Assembly (NCBI GenBank): GCA_028280485.1
Contig: JANQLS010000077.1
Span: 1 to 38,400, forward strand
Direction: 5' to 3'
Origin: Planctomycetota bacterium
Lineage (GTDB): Bacteria > Planctomycetota > UBA8108 > JACQVS01
DNA: 38,400 bases
In this document: positions 1 through 9,100 of the stretch, in pieces
How positions within the stretch are numbered: the first letter of the stretch is position 1
Layout of the letters: each line of letters starts with the position of its first letter
Position numbers and translations under genes: made by a program
Notes under the pieces: generated by a model
The model's input: the letters and a program-made list of their open reading frames with translations, nothing else
What the model was told of the DNA's origin: nothing
Databases searched by the model: none

Positions 1-39
1 CGTAAGTTTAAGTACCATTTGAATTCTAAGCATCGATTC

Positions 40-62
40 CCCTCGCTAGCGCTTCGGGCTAG
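40..62. repeat. REP-like palindromic arm (CCCGAAGC family)
   Basis: A single 23-bp arm ending in CGCTTCGGGCTAG, the same sequence found as paired arms at 23458-23510 and 34955-35012 and as part of the pair at 14645-14800. It lies just downstream of the methyltransferase stop codon. A partner arm may lie before the window start. Bases 1-39 show no gene. Confidence 0.7.
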
Positions 63-87
63 TTAAAAGGAAATTTCGTTAAGGCTA

Positions 88-960
88 TTACTTCATCGCG
101 ATCGCAACCCATGAGTGTGTGTTGTGAAGATGAGTAAGATCGATCGAGCGGTTATTAAATGTGATAGCACCTGTGACGTTTGGGGTTTTTAAATCGGGTT
201 GACCTTCTCGGGGAATTAATACTTCATTCCAGTTAATCTCGGTAGGAACGATTGTGCCCACTTTTTGAGTTTGAACTCGTTTCTCCCATGAGGCACGATT
301 CTTCCCGAAGGGTATGAAAGCGTTCTCAAACAAGAGATGCTCTCTAAAATTTTGATTTAGTAATTTTGATATATCCTCGAAACTAAATCCATGACCGTCT
401 AAAAGTTCTAGATTAGGAGTGCCAATGATGGCCAAGCCATCAGGTTTTAAGACTCGAAGCATCTCTTGGACCGCTTGGTCTTCCACTCCAAAGTCTTTGA
501 CGTGCTCTAAGACTTCGCAGGAGATGGCGACATCAAAAGAATTTGATTCGTATTGGTTCAGTTCAGTGACTCCCTGGCAAGAAAAGCTGGCGATGTCTCC
601 AAAGTGTTTTTCAGCGTATTTTAGAGCATGTTGAGAGAGGTCACAGCCTGATATGTTCACGGCCTTTGCTTCATGCAGGATTGTTGCTCCGTAACCCGTT
701 CCGCAACCGAGATCCACGACTGAACATCCCTCAACGAATTGACTCGCAAAGCGGTAAAACTTTTGGTGATTCAAAAGGTTCTTTCTACCAGCTTCGTCGT
801 TAGTATGTCGAGGCTTGCCAAAGGTGTCGAAACGCTGGCCGTCAGGATACACTCGAACGTAATCTTCATAGAAGTAACGTCGAGTGGCTTTGGCTTTGAG
901 GCTGCCGATGAAGTGGTAGAGTTTCTTTTTGAATCCCACGGGATTTATCCGCGCTAACAT
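88..960 (-). CDS. class I SAM-dependent methyltransferase
   Basis: 290 residues. The SAM-binding motif I, VVDLGCGTGYGA, lies at about residues 81-92, followed by an acidic motif II region (SGCDLS), a motif FDVAISCEVLEHV and a post-motif LRVLKPDGLAIIGTPN, which together are the Methyltransf_11/23 fold. The family transfers a methyl group from S-adenosylmethionine. The substrate cannot be read from the sequence. The N-terminal 75 residues are basic and have no signal peptide, so the protein is probably cytosolic. No clear Shine-Dalgarno precedes the ATG at 960, so the start is the least certain part. It is transcribed alone: a terminator at 1093-1125 and a palindromic element at 971-1076 separate it from the upstream DUF1080 gene. 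Glycan or lipid-linked sugar methylation would be a guess. Confidence 0.85.
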   Translation of the reverse strand: MLARINPVGFKKKLYHFIGSLKAKATRRYFYEDYVRVYPDGQRFDTFGKPRHTNDEAGRKNLLNHQKFYRFASQFVEGCSVVDLGCGTGYGATILHEAKAVNISGCDLSQHALKYAEKHFGDIASFSCQGVTELNQYESNSFDVAISCEVLEHVKDFGVEDQAVQEMLRVLKPDGLAIIGTPNLELLDGHGFSFEDISKLLNQNFREHLLFENAFIPFGKNRASWEKRVQTQKVGTIVPTEINWNEVLIPREGQPDLKTPNVTGAITFNNRSIDLTHLHNTHSWVAIAMK

Positions 961-970
961 TAATTATCGT

Positions 971-1076
971 CTGTAGCGCCACCCCTTGTGGGTGGCCATT
1001 CCAAAAGGATCATTTGATCCTTCATTGTTAAGTCTCACTTTAGGGGATTAGCCTGGGGCAAGCCCAGGCGCTACAG
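971..1076. repeat. 106-bp inverted-repeat element with two internal hairpins
   Basis: The ends are CTGTAGCGCC (971-980) and its exact complement GGCGCTACAG (1067-1076). Each end runs into its own hairpin: GCCACCC/GGGTGGC at 978-996 and GCCTGGG/CCCAGGC at 1051-1069. The centre carries a third palindrome, AAGGATCATTTGATCCTT (1005-1022). There is no coding capacity. The layout resembles a BIME or MITE-like non-autonomous repeat. It sits between two minus-strand genes. Confidence 0.7.
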
Positions 1077-1092
1077 GTCTGATCTTGTAAAT

Positions 1093-1125
1093 AAAAAAGG
1101 GAGAAGCATTATGCTTCTCCCTTTT
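1093..1125 (-). terminator. Rho-independent terminator of the tandem DUF1080 gene
   Basis: A perfect stem, GGGAGAAGCAT/ATGCTTCTCCC, is flanked by a run of A on the plus strand that reads as a U-run on the minus strand. It lies 26 bases past the stop codon of the DUF1080 gene. The TTTT on the other side could make it partly bidirectional. Confidence 0.85.
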
Positions 1126-1150
1126 AAATCATTTCAATTGATTGAAGCGC

Positions 1151-2533
1151 TTAGTCTCTAACGAGTTCACGAATGTAAACATTTTTAAATGAAACTGGGC
1201 TTCCGTGACCGGCAAAGCCAAAGCGACCGCTTAATCGGAGGCGACCTTTGAATTTGGCCAGGGAGGCCATCGCATCTTTTTGCTTCACCTTACTGAGGTC
1301 GGTATCCAGAATGGTATAGCCGTTTAGTACAACCTTGATAGTGTGACCTTTAACGGTAACGATTTGATTGTTCCATTGACCGACTGGCTTTAAATAACCT
1401 CTTTTTGCTGCTGTCATCCCGTAAGCAGAACCGTGATACTGTTGTTTAGCAAGTTTTGCGTAGCCCTTGGCGGTGTTGTCGAGAACTTGTAGTTCACACA
1501 TTCCAGAGTAAGCAGTATCAGTTCTTCCCGCTTTGTCATTTTCAGCCTGTTTTCTTACTTTTTCATCTTTATGATTAAGATCTCTTTGAGGGTAGCGAAT
1601 AGCTAAACCATTATTTCCACCAGGAGGAAGTTTGAACTCAAAGGCCACTTGGAAGTCAAAGAGCTCTTTTTCAGTAAAGAGGCAACCGCCTGATTTTCTT
1701 TTGCACTTTAAGATTCCATCGACGACTTCGTAGCCGTTTACTGCTCCTGCCCAACCGGTGAGATCTTTTCCGTTGAAAGCTTTTTCAAATCCTTTGCCCT
1801 CACCTCGTTTAAGGTGATTGAGCGCTTCGGTTGAACTCAGTTCTTTAACGAAGACATTTCTCCAGCGAATCTCTCCACCGTGAGTTTGGAGTTGAATAGA
1901 ACCTTTCTTTCGAAGAGGAATCTTTCGGTTCCAAAAGTTTTCCATCACGGCGTTATTCACGACGAGTTTGCCATTGAGCCAAATCGAAGTGTGTTCACCG
2001 ACTTGAACGATACGAAATTTATTCCATTCACCGAAAGGCTTGTCAGCAAGAACTAAGGGATCTTTTCCTTTAGCTCCTTTGCTGTTGTTCCAGAGACCAC
2101 CGGATCCCTTGTCGGCTCCGATTCCCCACTTACCACCTTCTTTGGTATAGTCCCAAATTTGTACTTGAGGAGTTGCGCGGAGATAGACACCACTATCGGC
2201 CTTGGCTACGGTTTTGTATTCGAGGCGAAGTTCGATGTCTCCGTACTCTTTATCCGTAGTCAAATAAGGGCCTTTACCATCGTTGACGAGTTCACCGTTT
2301 TCGATGGTCCAGTGAACCATTGCTTTTTCGGTGTCAGCGACTCGTTTCTTGAGCTTGTCTACTGGGCTAAGTTTGTCTAACGCGTACGGGGAAAAATGGC
2401 CCATACCATGCCAGCCTGAAAAGTTTTTACCATTGAAGATGGCAGTAAACCCAGGAGGAGGAGTAACGTCAGCTTTTAATGTTACTGAGACTAACGAAAT
2501 TGTGAGAAGGGTAAGTACCGATAGACGCGTCAT
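1151..2533 (-). CDS. secreted tandem DUF1080 (3-keto-disaccharide hydrolase-like) protein
   Basis: 460 residues from the ATG at 2533, chosen because GGAG lies 10 bases upstream and the product then begins directly with a signal peptide (residues 1-21, ending in LKA-D). An in-frame ATG at 2620 would add 29 residues and bury the signal. Two DUF1080 jelly-roll domains follow: residues 28-231, starting FTAIFNGKNFSGW, and residues 248-459, starting FEKAFNGKDLTGW. Members of this family, which is expanded in Planctomycetes and Verrucomicrobia, have been linked to cleavage of 3-keto glycosides, so periplasmic or extracellular sugar breakdown is likely. The exact substrate is unknown. A terminator follows the gene. 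The TPR lipoprotein gene lies 138 bases upstream on the same strand and could be co-transcribed. Confidence 0.88.
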   Translation of the reverse strand: MTRLSVLTLLTISLVSVTLKADVTPPPGFTAIFNGKNFSGWHGMGHFSPYALDKLSPVDKLKKRVADTEKAMVHWTIENGELVNDGKGPYLTTDKEYGDIELRLEYKTVAKADSGVYLRATPQVQIWDYTKEGGKWGIGADKGSGGLWNNSKGAKGKDPLVLADKPFGEWNKFRIVQVGEHTSIWLNGKLVVNNAVMENFWNRKIPLRKKGSIQLQTHGGEIRWRNVFVKELSSTEALNHLKRGEGKGFEKAFNGKDLTGWAGAVNGYEVVDGILKCKRKSGGCLFTEKELFDFQVAFEFKLPPGGNNGLAIRYPQRDLNHKDEKVRKQAENDKAGRTDTAYSGMCELQVLDNTAKGYAKLAKQQYHGSAYGMTAAKRGYLKPVGQWNNQIVTVKGHTIKVVLNGYTILDTDLSKVKQKDAMASLAKFKGRLRLSGRFGFAGHGSPVSFKNVYIRELVRD

Positions 2534-2671
2534 AACGAATGAACTCCGTTGATCAATCAGGGGGGTAAGTGTATGGATTCGGTAAGACTCTGAATCTTTG
2601 ATGCTAACAGAGTGAAGCAATAGAAAAAAAGAGCTAGTTCGGTTTTTTCAAAAGAAATTTATGAACATCGA

Positions 2672-4468
2672 TCATTTGGAGAGGAGCGTATCCAAGTACC
2701 GATCTAATTGGGATTTTAAATTGAGTAGAGTTTCAGAGTTAGGTTCGCGTTTTAATCCTTCTTGAATGGCGTTTGCGCGATAGAAGATGTCTTCGGCCCG
2801 ATTGAGAAGCTGAGCGAGAATAAGATAAGGGCCGGATTCAGAATTTTCCGCACCTAAGCAGGCGACTCGAGCTCTGAGGATGGAAGCTTCATAGCTTTTT
2901 GAATGAAGTCGATGCGCAAGGGATAGCATGAGGCTACGGGATTTCGGGAATGGGGTTTGGCAGATTTTTATTCTGAGGAAGTCTTCGGTAGAGGGCGTAT
3001 CTGTCGTTGATTTTGGATTTTCTTTCTTCGATTTTGCTAAGTTTAAAGTGTCAGTTATTTCTTTTTGGATCTTCGGTGTCAGGTTTGTTGATTTCTGGTT
3101 GTCATTTAAAGAGTTTAAGATCGATAGAGCTTCGTCGATTCTGAGCCAATGAGTGTAGAGTTGAGCTTGAAAGATCTTTAATTCTGGGTGATCTTCGATA
3201 TTAGGCCGACTCAAGATGTTTTCGACTTCTTTTAGGTTGCCTGAGTAAACGTGTTGAAGAACTTGAGATTTTGTTTCTTCAACGACATTTCCTTGAGATC
3301 GATACTCGCCAACTTTGGCTTCTTGCCTTCTTGAGGGGCTTAGTTTTTTTTGAGCTGCGTCAAAAACTTTGGCTTGGTTCAATTTGCCCAATCTTCTAAA
3401 GGCCATAGCTAATTGATGGTAGGCTTGGGCTTCGTAGGGAGATTGAATCAGCAGATCTTTGAGAAGATGCGCAGCCTCTTTAGCCTTCCCCTGTTTAATC
3501 AGAGAAGAAGATAGATGTTGATGAGCCAATGAAGAGTAAGAGGAGTGGTTTAAAAGTTGTCTGAGTAGGGTTTGGGCTTTTTCGTATTTCGTTAATTGGT
3601 TGTAAGTGATCCCGAGTTCCAGTTTCACCTCGGGATCATCCGGATTGAGTTTGTGGAGCATTTCGGCGTAAGGTAACGCGCGATTGTAGAATTCAAAGTG
3701 AGTCCAAATGCGCATCGCTAATCGGAGGCTTTTTTTCTGATCCGAGCTGAGATGGGCATCGGGTGATAGAGCCGAAAGATCTTTCGGTTGAGTTTTAAGC
3801 TGATCAAGATGGCCGTTTAAACGGTTTGAGGCTTCTTCACGATCACCAGAGAGGGCCAAGGCTTGAATGAGAACTTCTCTTTGGGCTGGGGTGATTGGCT
3901 TTTCTTTGTCTAACTCAATGAAAAGATCACTACAGGCTCGGTGTTGATGTGTTTCGAGGAAAACTCCGGCTAATAATTCTCGGTGAGCGCGATCTTTTGG
4001 ATGATGGCTTAGCCAAGTTTTAAGTGTCTTTTGAGCTAAATCAAATCGTTGAGCTTTGATTTCTCCCCAGGCCACGATTTCACTCATAGAGCTGAGTTCT
4101 TTTAGGGTGACTCCTAAATTTAGGTAAAGCTGAAGAGCGCTGGAGCAATTTGTATATATTTCAGTCGAGGGCGTGTTCTTAAGAATGAGTTCGTAGGCTC
4201 TTTGGTGGTGTGTTTTGGCCTGACTTAATAATTGAGCTTTTTGTTGATCTTCAAACTGGGGGAATGAGATTTTATGGGGTGGAACGAGTTTGAGAGAAGA
4301 GGATGGGTTTGAAGCCTTGGCGGTTTCTTGAGGCTTCTGTTTGTTCTCAGTGGATGACTTCGAATCGCAGGAAGGAAGGATTCCCAGCGAGAGAATTAAA
4401 AGCCAAAGGCTTAAATTCAGTAAGGGATTAAAAGCTTCGCTTAGATTTGAGTTCTGAGTGGTCGGCAT
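2672..4468 (-). CDS. TPR-repeat lipoprotein
   Basis: 598 residues. After an 18-residue polar lead comes a hydrophobic stretch ending in a lipobox, LPSC, with Cys34 as the probable lipidated residue; the serine/threonine/lysine-rich linker that follows fits a lipoprotein. From about residue 60 onward the protein is helical repeats of TPR type, clearest at about residues 270-370 (LNPDDPEVKLELGITYNQL, SSYSSLAHQHLSSSLIKQG and SPYEAQAYHQLAMAFRRLG). TPRs bind proteins; no enzymatic motif is seen. The role is unknown. The gene lies between the XylR-like regulator (129 bases upstream) and the tandem DUF1080 gene, all on the minus strand, so it may be an accessory or scaffolding protein of that carbohydrate locus (inference). 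No clear Shine-Dalgarno is seen. Confidence 0.82.
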   Translation of the reverse strand: MPTTQNSNLSEAFNPLLNLSLWLLILSLGILPSCDSKSSTENKQKPQETAKASNPSSSLKLVPPHKISFPQFEDQQKAQLLSQAKTHHQRAYELILKNTPSTEIYTNCSSALQLYLNLGVTLKELSSMSEIVAWGEIKAQRFDLAQKTLKTWLSHHPKDRAHRELLAGVFLETHQHRACSDLFIELDKEKPITPAQREVLIQALALSGDREEASNRLNGHLDQLKTQPKDLSALSPDAHLSSDQKKSLRLAMRIWTHFEFYNRALPYAEMLHKLNPDDPEVKLELGITYNQLTKYEKAQTLLRQLLNHSSYSSLAHQHLSSSLIKQGKAKEAAHLLKDLLIQSPYEAQAYHQLAMAFRRLGKLNQAKVFDAAQKKLSPSRRQEAKVGEYRSQGNVVEETKSQVLQHVYSGNLKEVENILSRPNIEDHPELKIFQAQLYTHWLRIDEALSILNSLNDNQKSTNLTPKIQKEITDTLNLAKSKKENPKSTTDTPSTEDFLRIKICQTPFPKSRSLMLSLAHRLHSKSYEASILRARVACLGAENSESGPYLILAQLLNRAEDIFYRANAIQEGLKREPNSETLLNLKSQLDRYLDTLLSK

Positions 4469-4597
4469 ATTTTGAATTACTGAGATCGATTTGCTCTTTT
4501 ACCTAGATTATGAACAGCTGAAATCGAAGTATCTACCTTAAAGAAATGGATTCGATCATTGTTAACTTAAATTTTTAGTCCGCAGAGAAAAGAAGGC

Positions 4598-5863
4598 TTA
4601 CTGGAATAATTTTGGATCCAGTTGAGAGGCTTCTTTTCTGTATTCTCCTGGAGTTTGCCCCGTTTTCTTTTTGAATTGAACACTCATGTACTCGGGATGA
4701 TCAAACCCACATTGAGCCGCAATTTGATAGAGGCTTAAATTGGTCGTCCGTAGGAGATCTTTGATTCGATCGATTCGCAATCGAGTGATCTCTTCATTCG
4801 GAGAGCAGCCTAAGGCTTTTTGAAATCTTCTTTCCAATGTTCTCCTCGATGTGAACACCGCTTTTGCGACCTCTTCAATCGTGGGCACTGATGGGATTTT
4901 ATTCCTTATGTAGTAAAGGGCTTTGGCGACGAGTGGATCTTCGATAGCTATCGAATTGGTAGAATCTCGCTCGACCACTCCTTTTGGTGCGATAAAAAAC
5001 CTTTCGTGAGTCTTGAGGTCTTCTTTGATCATTCGCTCAAGTAATCGAGCGGCTTCGTAACCAATTTTTTCGGTGTCTGGTTCGACACTACTTAGGGTGG
5101 GATCTGAAAGCTCACAGAGGAGTTCGTCGTTATCGACGCCGATGATACCCACTTCTTCTGGAGTAGGGATTGCTTGGGTACGACAGATATTGAGGACCTG
5201 TTGGCTTCGAATATCGTTACAGGCCATCAGGCCAACGGGTTTGTTGAGCTGGCGGATCCACTCAAACAATCCTTCTTCGAAGTGGGCGCCTTGTTGTTCG
5301 ATATCGTGCAGGTGAGCGCCCTGCATTTTAGGAGACTCGTAAATGGAATGGGGGATCCCGCGTTTTTTGCAATGGTTGATGAAGGCGTTCAGTCGGAGCT
5401 CAGAATAGTTCAAGCCTCCGTACCCACAGAAGGCTAATTCGCGAAATCCACGCCCGAGCAGGTGGTCGATCGCCTGTTCGGATACGAGACGATTGTCAGT
5501 ATCAATAACGGGCATCGGGAGTGTCCGGGTGCCTCTAACATCGATCACTGGGACCCCGGTCTGAATGAGAGCTTTTTCAAGATGGGATCCCTCCACCCGT
5601 GCAATGATGCCATCGCCGTCCCAGCCCTGAAGCCACTTCGGGGCGGCACCTCCCAAGGTTCGTTCCTCGATATTGAGAACCCAGGGTCCAAATGCCTTGG
5701 CGTACTGCGCGATGCCGCGGAGTACGCCTCGCCCGTAAGCGCGGGAAGATTCGACGATGAGGGCGATCTTTAGTCTTCGATCCACATTTCGTACCCAGGG
5801 TTGGCGTGATTGATCAAGGATTTGGCGCAATATCTCATTGCTTGGAAGTGAGGTTGAGGTCAA
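4598..5863 (-). CDS. XylR-like regulator: LacI-type sugar sensor fused to AraC DNA-binding domain
   Basis: 421 residues. Residues about 30-290 are a periplasmic-binding-protein-like sensor of the LacI type (KIALIVESSRAYGRGVLRGI near the start, then GLMACNDIRSQQVL and VGIIGVDNDELLCE). Residues about 310-412 are two helix-turn-helix motifs of AraC type (TIEEVAKAVFTSRRTLERRF and LSLYQIAAQCGFDHPEYMS). This architecture is that of E. coli XylR and is frequent in PVC bacteria, where it regulates sugar-use genes. It presumably senses a mono- or disaccharide. The first available codon is TTG at 5863, eight codons after an in-frame stop, with only a weak ribosome site; a slightly later start is possible. 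It is divergent from the DUF1080/heme gene, with three palindromes in the shared gap. Confidence 0.87.
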   Translation of the reverse strand: MTSTSLPSNEILRQILDQSRQPWVRNVDRRLKIALIVESSRAYGRGVLRGIAQYAKAFGPWVLNIEERTLGGAAPKWLQGWDGDGIIARVEGSHLEKALIQTGVPVIDVRGTRTLPMPVIDTDNRLVSEQAIDHLLGRGFRELAFCGYGGLNYSELRLNAFINHCKKRGIPHSIYESPKMQGAHLHDIEQQGAHFEEGLFEWIRQLNKPVGLMACNDIRSQQVLNICRTQAIPTPEEVGIIGVDNDELLCELSDPTLSSVEPDTEKIGYEAARLLERMIKEDLKTHERFFIAPKGVVERDSTNSIAIEDPLVAKALYYIRNKIPSVPTIEEVAKAVFTSRRTLERRFQKALGCSPNEEITRLRIDRIKDLLRTTNLSLYQIAAQCGFDHPEYMSVQFKKKTGQTPGEYRKEASQLDPKLFQ

Positions 5864-5991
5864 TAATAGGGGCTCTGAAAGAATTTATCCAATATACCAT
5901 GTGAAAAGCATGGTTTTTACCCCTCCCCTTAAGTGACGTTTAAATTCAAATTGAATCGATCACTGGATGGGAGCCTCCAAATCCCAAACCT

Positions 5992-6076
5992 CTACCAGGT
6001 AACCCATTTCCTCTCATCATCCTTACCAGGTAACGGAGAATGAGTTGTATTGACGCATTTGTCCCTTACCAGGTAG
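5992..6076. promoter_or_regulatory. triple palindromic operator array TTACCAGGTAA
   Basis: Three copies of a near-perfect palindrome occur in the gap between the XylR-like regulator and the DUF1080/heme gene: CTACCAGGTAA (centre 5997), TTACCAGGTAA (centre 6028) and TTACCAGGTAG (centre 6071). Centre spacings are 31 and 43 bp, close to three and four helical turns, so all sites would face the same side of the DNA. A possible -35 box TTGACG (6050-6055) lies between sites 2 and 3, and site 3 would cover the matching weak -10 region. I did not notice the motif elsewhere in the window. Binding by the neighbouring XylR-like protein is inference; AraC-type domains often prefer direct repeats, so a different regulator remains possible. 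Confidence 0.6.
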
Positions 6077-6114
6077 CGGAGAGGCGGGGGTTTTTTTGAA
6101 ATTGAGGCGTTTTG

Positions 6115-9100
6115 ATGAAGCTGATGGAAATGAAGTTCACCTCGATCGTGTTGTTAAAAGTGTCCGTTTTACTAACCCTGGGTTGGGGATTTGGGGGGAT
6201 GGATTCTGCCGTCGCTCAGGATGAAATTTTTAATAGCAAGAACTTTGAGGGTTGGGAGCATGACGACTCTCACTGGCGAATCGAGGATGGAACCATCACG
6301 GGGGAGATTCCTGATGGAGAAGTTTTGCGTCGCAATCTGTTCCTTTTTTGGAAGGGAGAGGTGTTCGATTTTGATCTGAGGCTTCAGTTCAAAGTGTCCG
6401 GTCATCCGAGTGCGAATTCGGGCGTCCAGTATCGTTCAAAAAAATCAGGGCACGGAAGTGCTACGGGTTACCAGGCTGACCTCGATGATGGAGCGGTCTG
6501 GATGGGAAGAATTTACGACGAACACGGTCGGGCCTTGATCGGAGAACGAGGAGTAACCACCGTCATCGATGAAAAAGGTAAGCGTCGCTCCACGGTTTTT
6601 CGCCCCGCAGGTGATTACAAAAAGATCGTCAAAAAGGGGGAGTGGAACGACTATCGAGTTCGAGCCATCGGCCCGCGGATGGAAACGTACATCAACGGGG
6701 AACTGGCATGCGCTCTCATCGACAACGAAGTAGCTCAGCTCGATTTCTCAGGCAAACTCGCTCTCCAACTTCATTCCGGTCCTGGTCCGGCAAAAATCCA
6801 ATTTAGAAACCTACGCCTAAAACATCTCGGGAAAACCACTCCACCTAAACGAACGGTCGTCCGTGAAAAAGAACGAGAAGGCGAAGTTCCCAAGGGAAAA
6901 GATGGGAAGCCTCTCAACTTGGGTTTCGAATCCGGGACTTTTAAAGATTGGAAAGTAGAGGGCGAACTTTGGAAAAACCAAAAGCCCACCCACGGCGATA
7001 CCGTAACCCCTCGCCGCCCCGGTCAAGCCAGCCAACACGCAGGCGAATACTGGGTTGGTGGTTACGAAAGAACACATTCAGATAAAGAGCAAGGCATCCT
7101 CGAATCGGTTCCCTTCAAAGTGACCCATCCCTTTGGGAGTTTCTTAGTCGGTGGAGGCCCCAGTAAAGAAACCTGCGTTGAGATCGTCGAAGCCAAAACC
7201 AAAAAACTCATCCATCGAAAATCCGGCGCTCAACTCGAAAATCTGGAACCCCATGCCGTCAACTTAAAAGACTACATGGGAAAAGAGATCATCATTCGCG
7301 TTGTCGATAAAAGCTCCGGCCCTTGGGGTCATGTGAACTACGATGATTTCCGTTTTCACAATGAACTTTCTGAAACACTTCAAGTCGCGGGCCTTCCCGG
7401 TCGCATGCGCCAAACTCCTCTTTTGAGACATCTCAAGAAGAATCCAGCAGAACAAAATCTTAAAGTCCCCGGTGCACTCACCGTTGCCAACACGTATGTT
7501 CCTGAAGGATTTCAAGCCGATCTCATCGCCAGTGAACCCAACGTACGTCAACCTATCGCTTTTTGTTTTGATGCCAAAGGTCGCCTTTGGATCGCCGAAG
7601 CCTTCAGCTATCCCCAACGTCGTCCGGATGCTGAAGCCCGTGATCGCATCATCATTCTCGAAGATAAAGATGCCGATGGAAAATTTGAATCCCATAAGGT
7701 TTTCACCGATACCTTAAATCTCGTCAGTGGCCTTGCCGTAGGTCATGGGGGAGTTTGGGTTGGAGCTGCACCTTATCTCTTATTCATTCCCGATGCTAAT
7801 CGAGATGATGTCCCGGATGGGAAGCCCCAAGTTCTTTTAGACGGTTGGGGTTATCAAGACACGCATGAAACTTTAAACAGTTTCACTTGGGGGCCCGATG
7901 GCTGGCTCTATGGTAATCACGGCGTTTTTAATCTTTCATACATCGGTAAGCCGGGCGCTCAACAAAAAGATCGCATTGAATTTCGCGCTGGAGTTTGGCG
8001 TTACCATCCACAGAGACACGAATTCGAAATTTTTGCTCATGGGGGAAGTAATCAGTGGGGGCTCGACTTCGACCTATACGGTGAACTCTACATGACTCAC
8101 TGTCGAAGTTTTTGGGGAAGAGGTTCGACCACCCACGTGATTTGGAACGGCCACTTTTGGAATCAAGCGAACTCGAATCACGCGCCATTTGTTTCAGGCC
8201 ATCATCCGAGAGGTCTCTCGCACATGAGAAACTTCCTCTTGGCTTCGGCCCGTTACGGGCACGGTGAAGGTGGAGCGGGCGCACGAGGGAGCCGTGCTTT
8301 ATACGGCGGGCACTCTCACGTAGGAACGATGATTTATCTGGGAGACAACTGGCCACCTGAATACCGCAATCATCTTTACTCTCATAATCTTCACGGCCAT
8401 CAAATCAATCGGCAATTCAATGTGAGAAGAGAGAGTGGATACGAAACTCTTCATGCAGGACAGGACACTGCTTTTGTTGATGATCCGAAATACGTCGCGG
8501 TCGACTTAAAATATGGCCCCGATGGTTCGGTCTACATCATCGATTGGGTCGATCAGCAACATTGCCATAGCCCGCATATGGAACGCTGGGATCGTTCGAA
8601 TGGCCGGGTCTACCGCATTCAGTACACCTCTACTTTTAAGCCAAAGAAAGTCGATCTTACTGAAGAATCGGATGAAGCCTTGCTCGCTTATCTCAAACAT
8701 CCCAATGCTTGGTATTGGCGAGTCGCGTTGAGGCAATTCCAAGAGCGAAAGGAGAGTCGATCTATCTCAGTGAAGGTTCAAGCTGAATTAAAGAAGGCGT
8801 TGAATACTGAGGAAAACATCGAAATCAAACTGCGAGCTCTATGGGGATCATTAGCAGTTGGCTCTTTGAAGCAAGCTGATCTCACTCAGCTCCTTCAATC
8901 AGCTAAAAATGAACACTTAAGATTTTGGGCGCTTCGCTTGTTCAATGAAGTTAAAACTGAAGAAAAAACTTTGCTCGCAGCGCTTAAAGCTGCAGCTCAA
9001 AAAGATAACTCTTCCCGCGTACGCCTAGGTCTCGCGTCATATCTTCCCGAACTCAGTAGCGAAGCTCGGTGGCAATTAGCAGAAGCTTTAGCTTCACGAT

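Noticed and set aside
971..1076. Insertion sequence
   Set aside because: Inverted ends are present, but the element is only 106 bp, has no transposase and shows no clear target duplication, so only a non-autonomous repeat is supported.
2534..2620. Longer N-terminus of the tandem DUF1080 protein from ATG 2620
   Set aside because: The extra 29 residues would mask the signal peptide, and GGAG is placed for the ATG at 2533.
7264..8356. Two ~140-codon minus-strand frames (7264-7695, 7928-8356)
   Set aside because: Both are antisense to the conserved propeller domain of the heme protein and show no domain or upstream signal.
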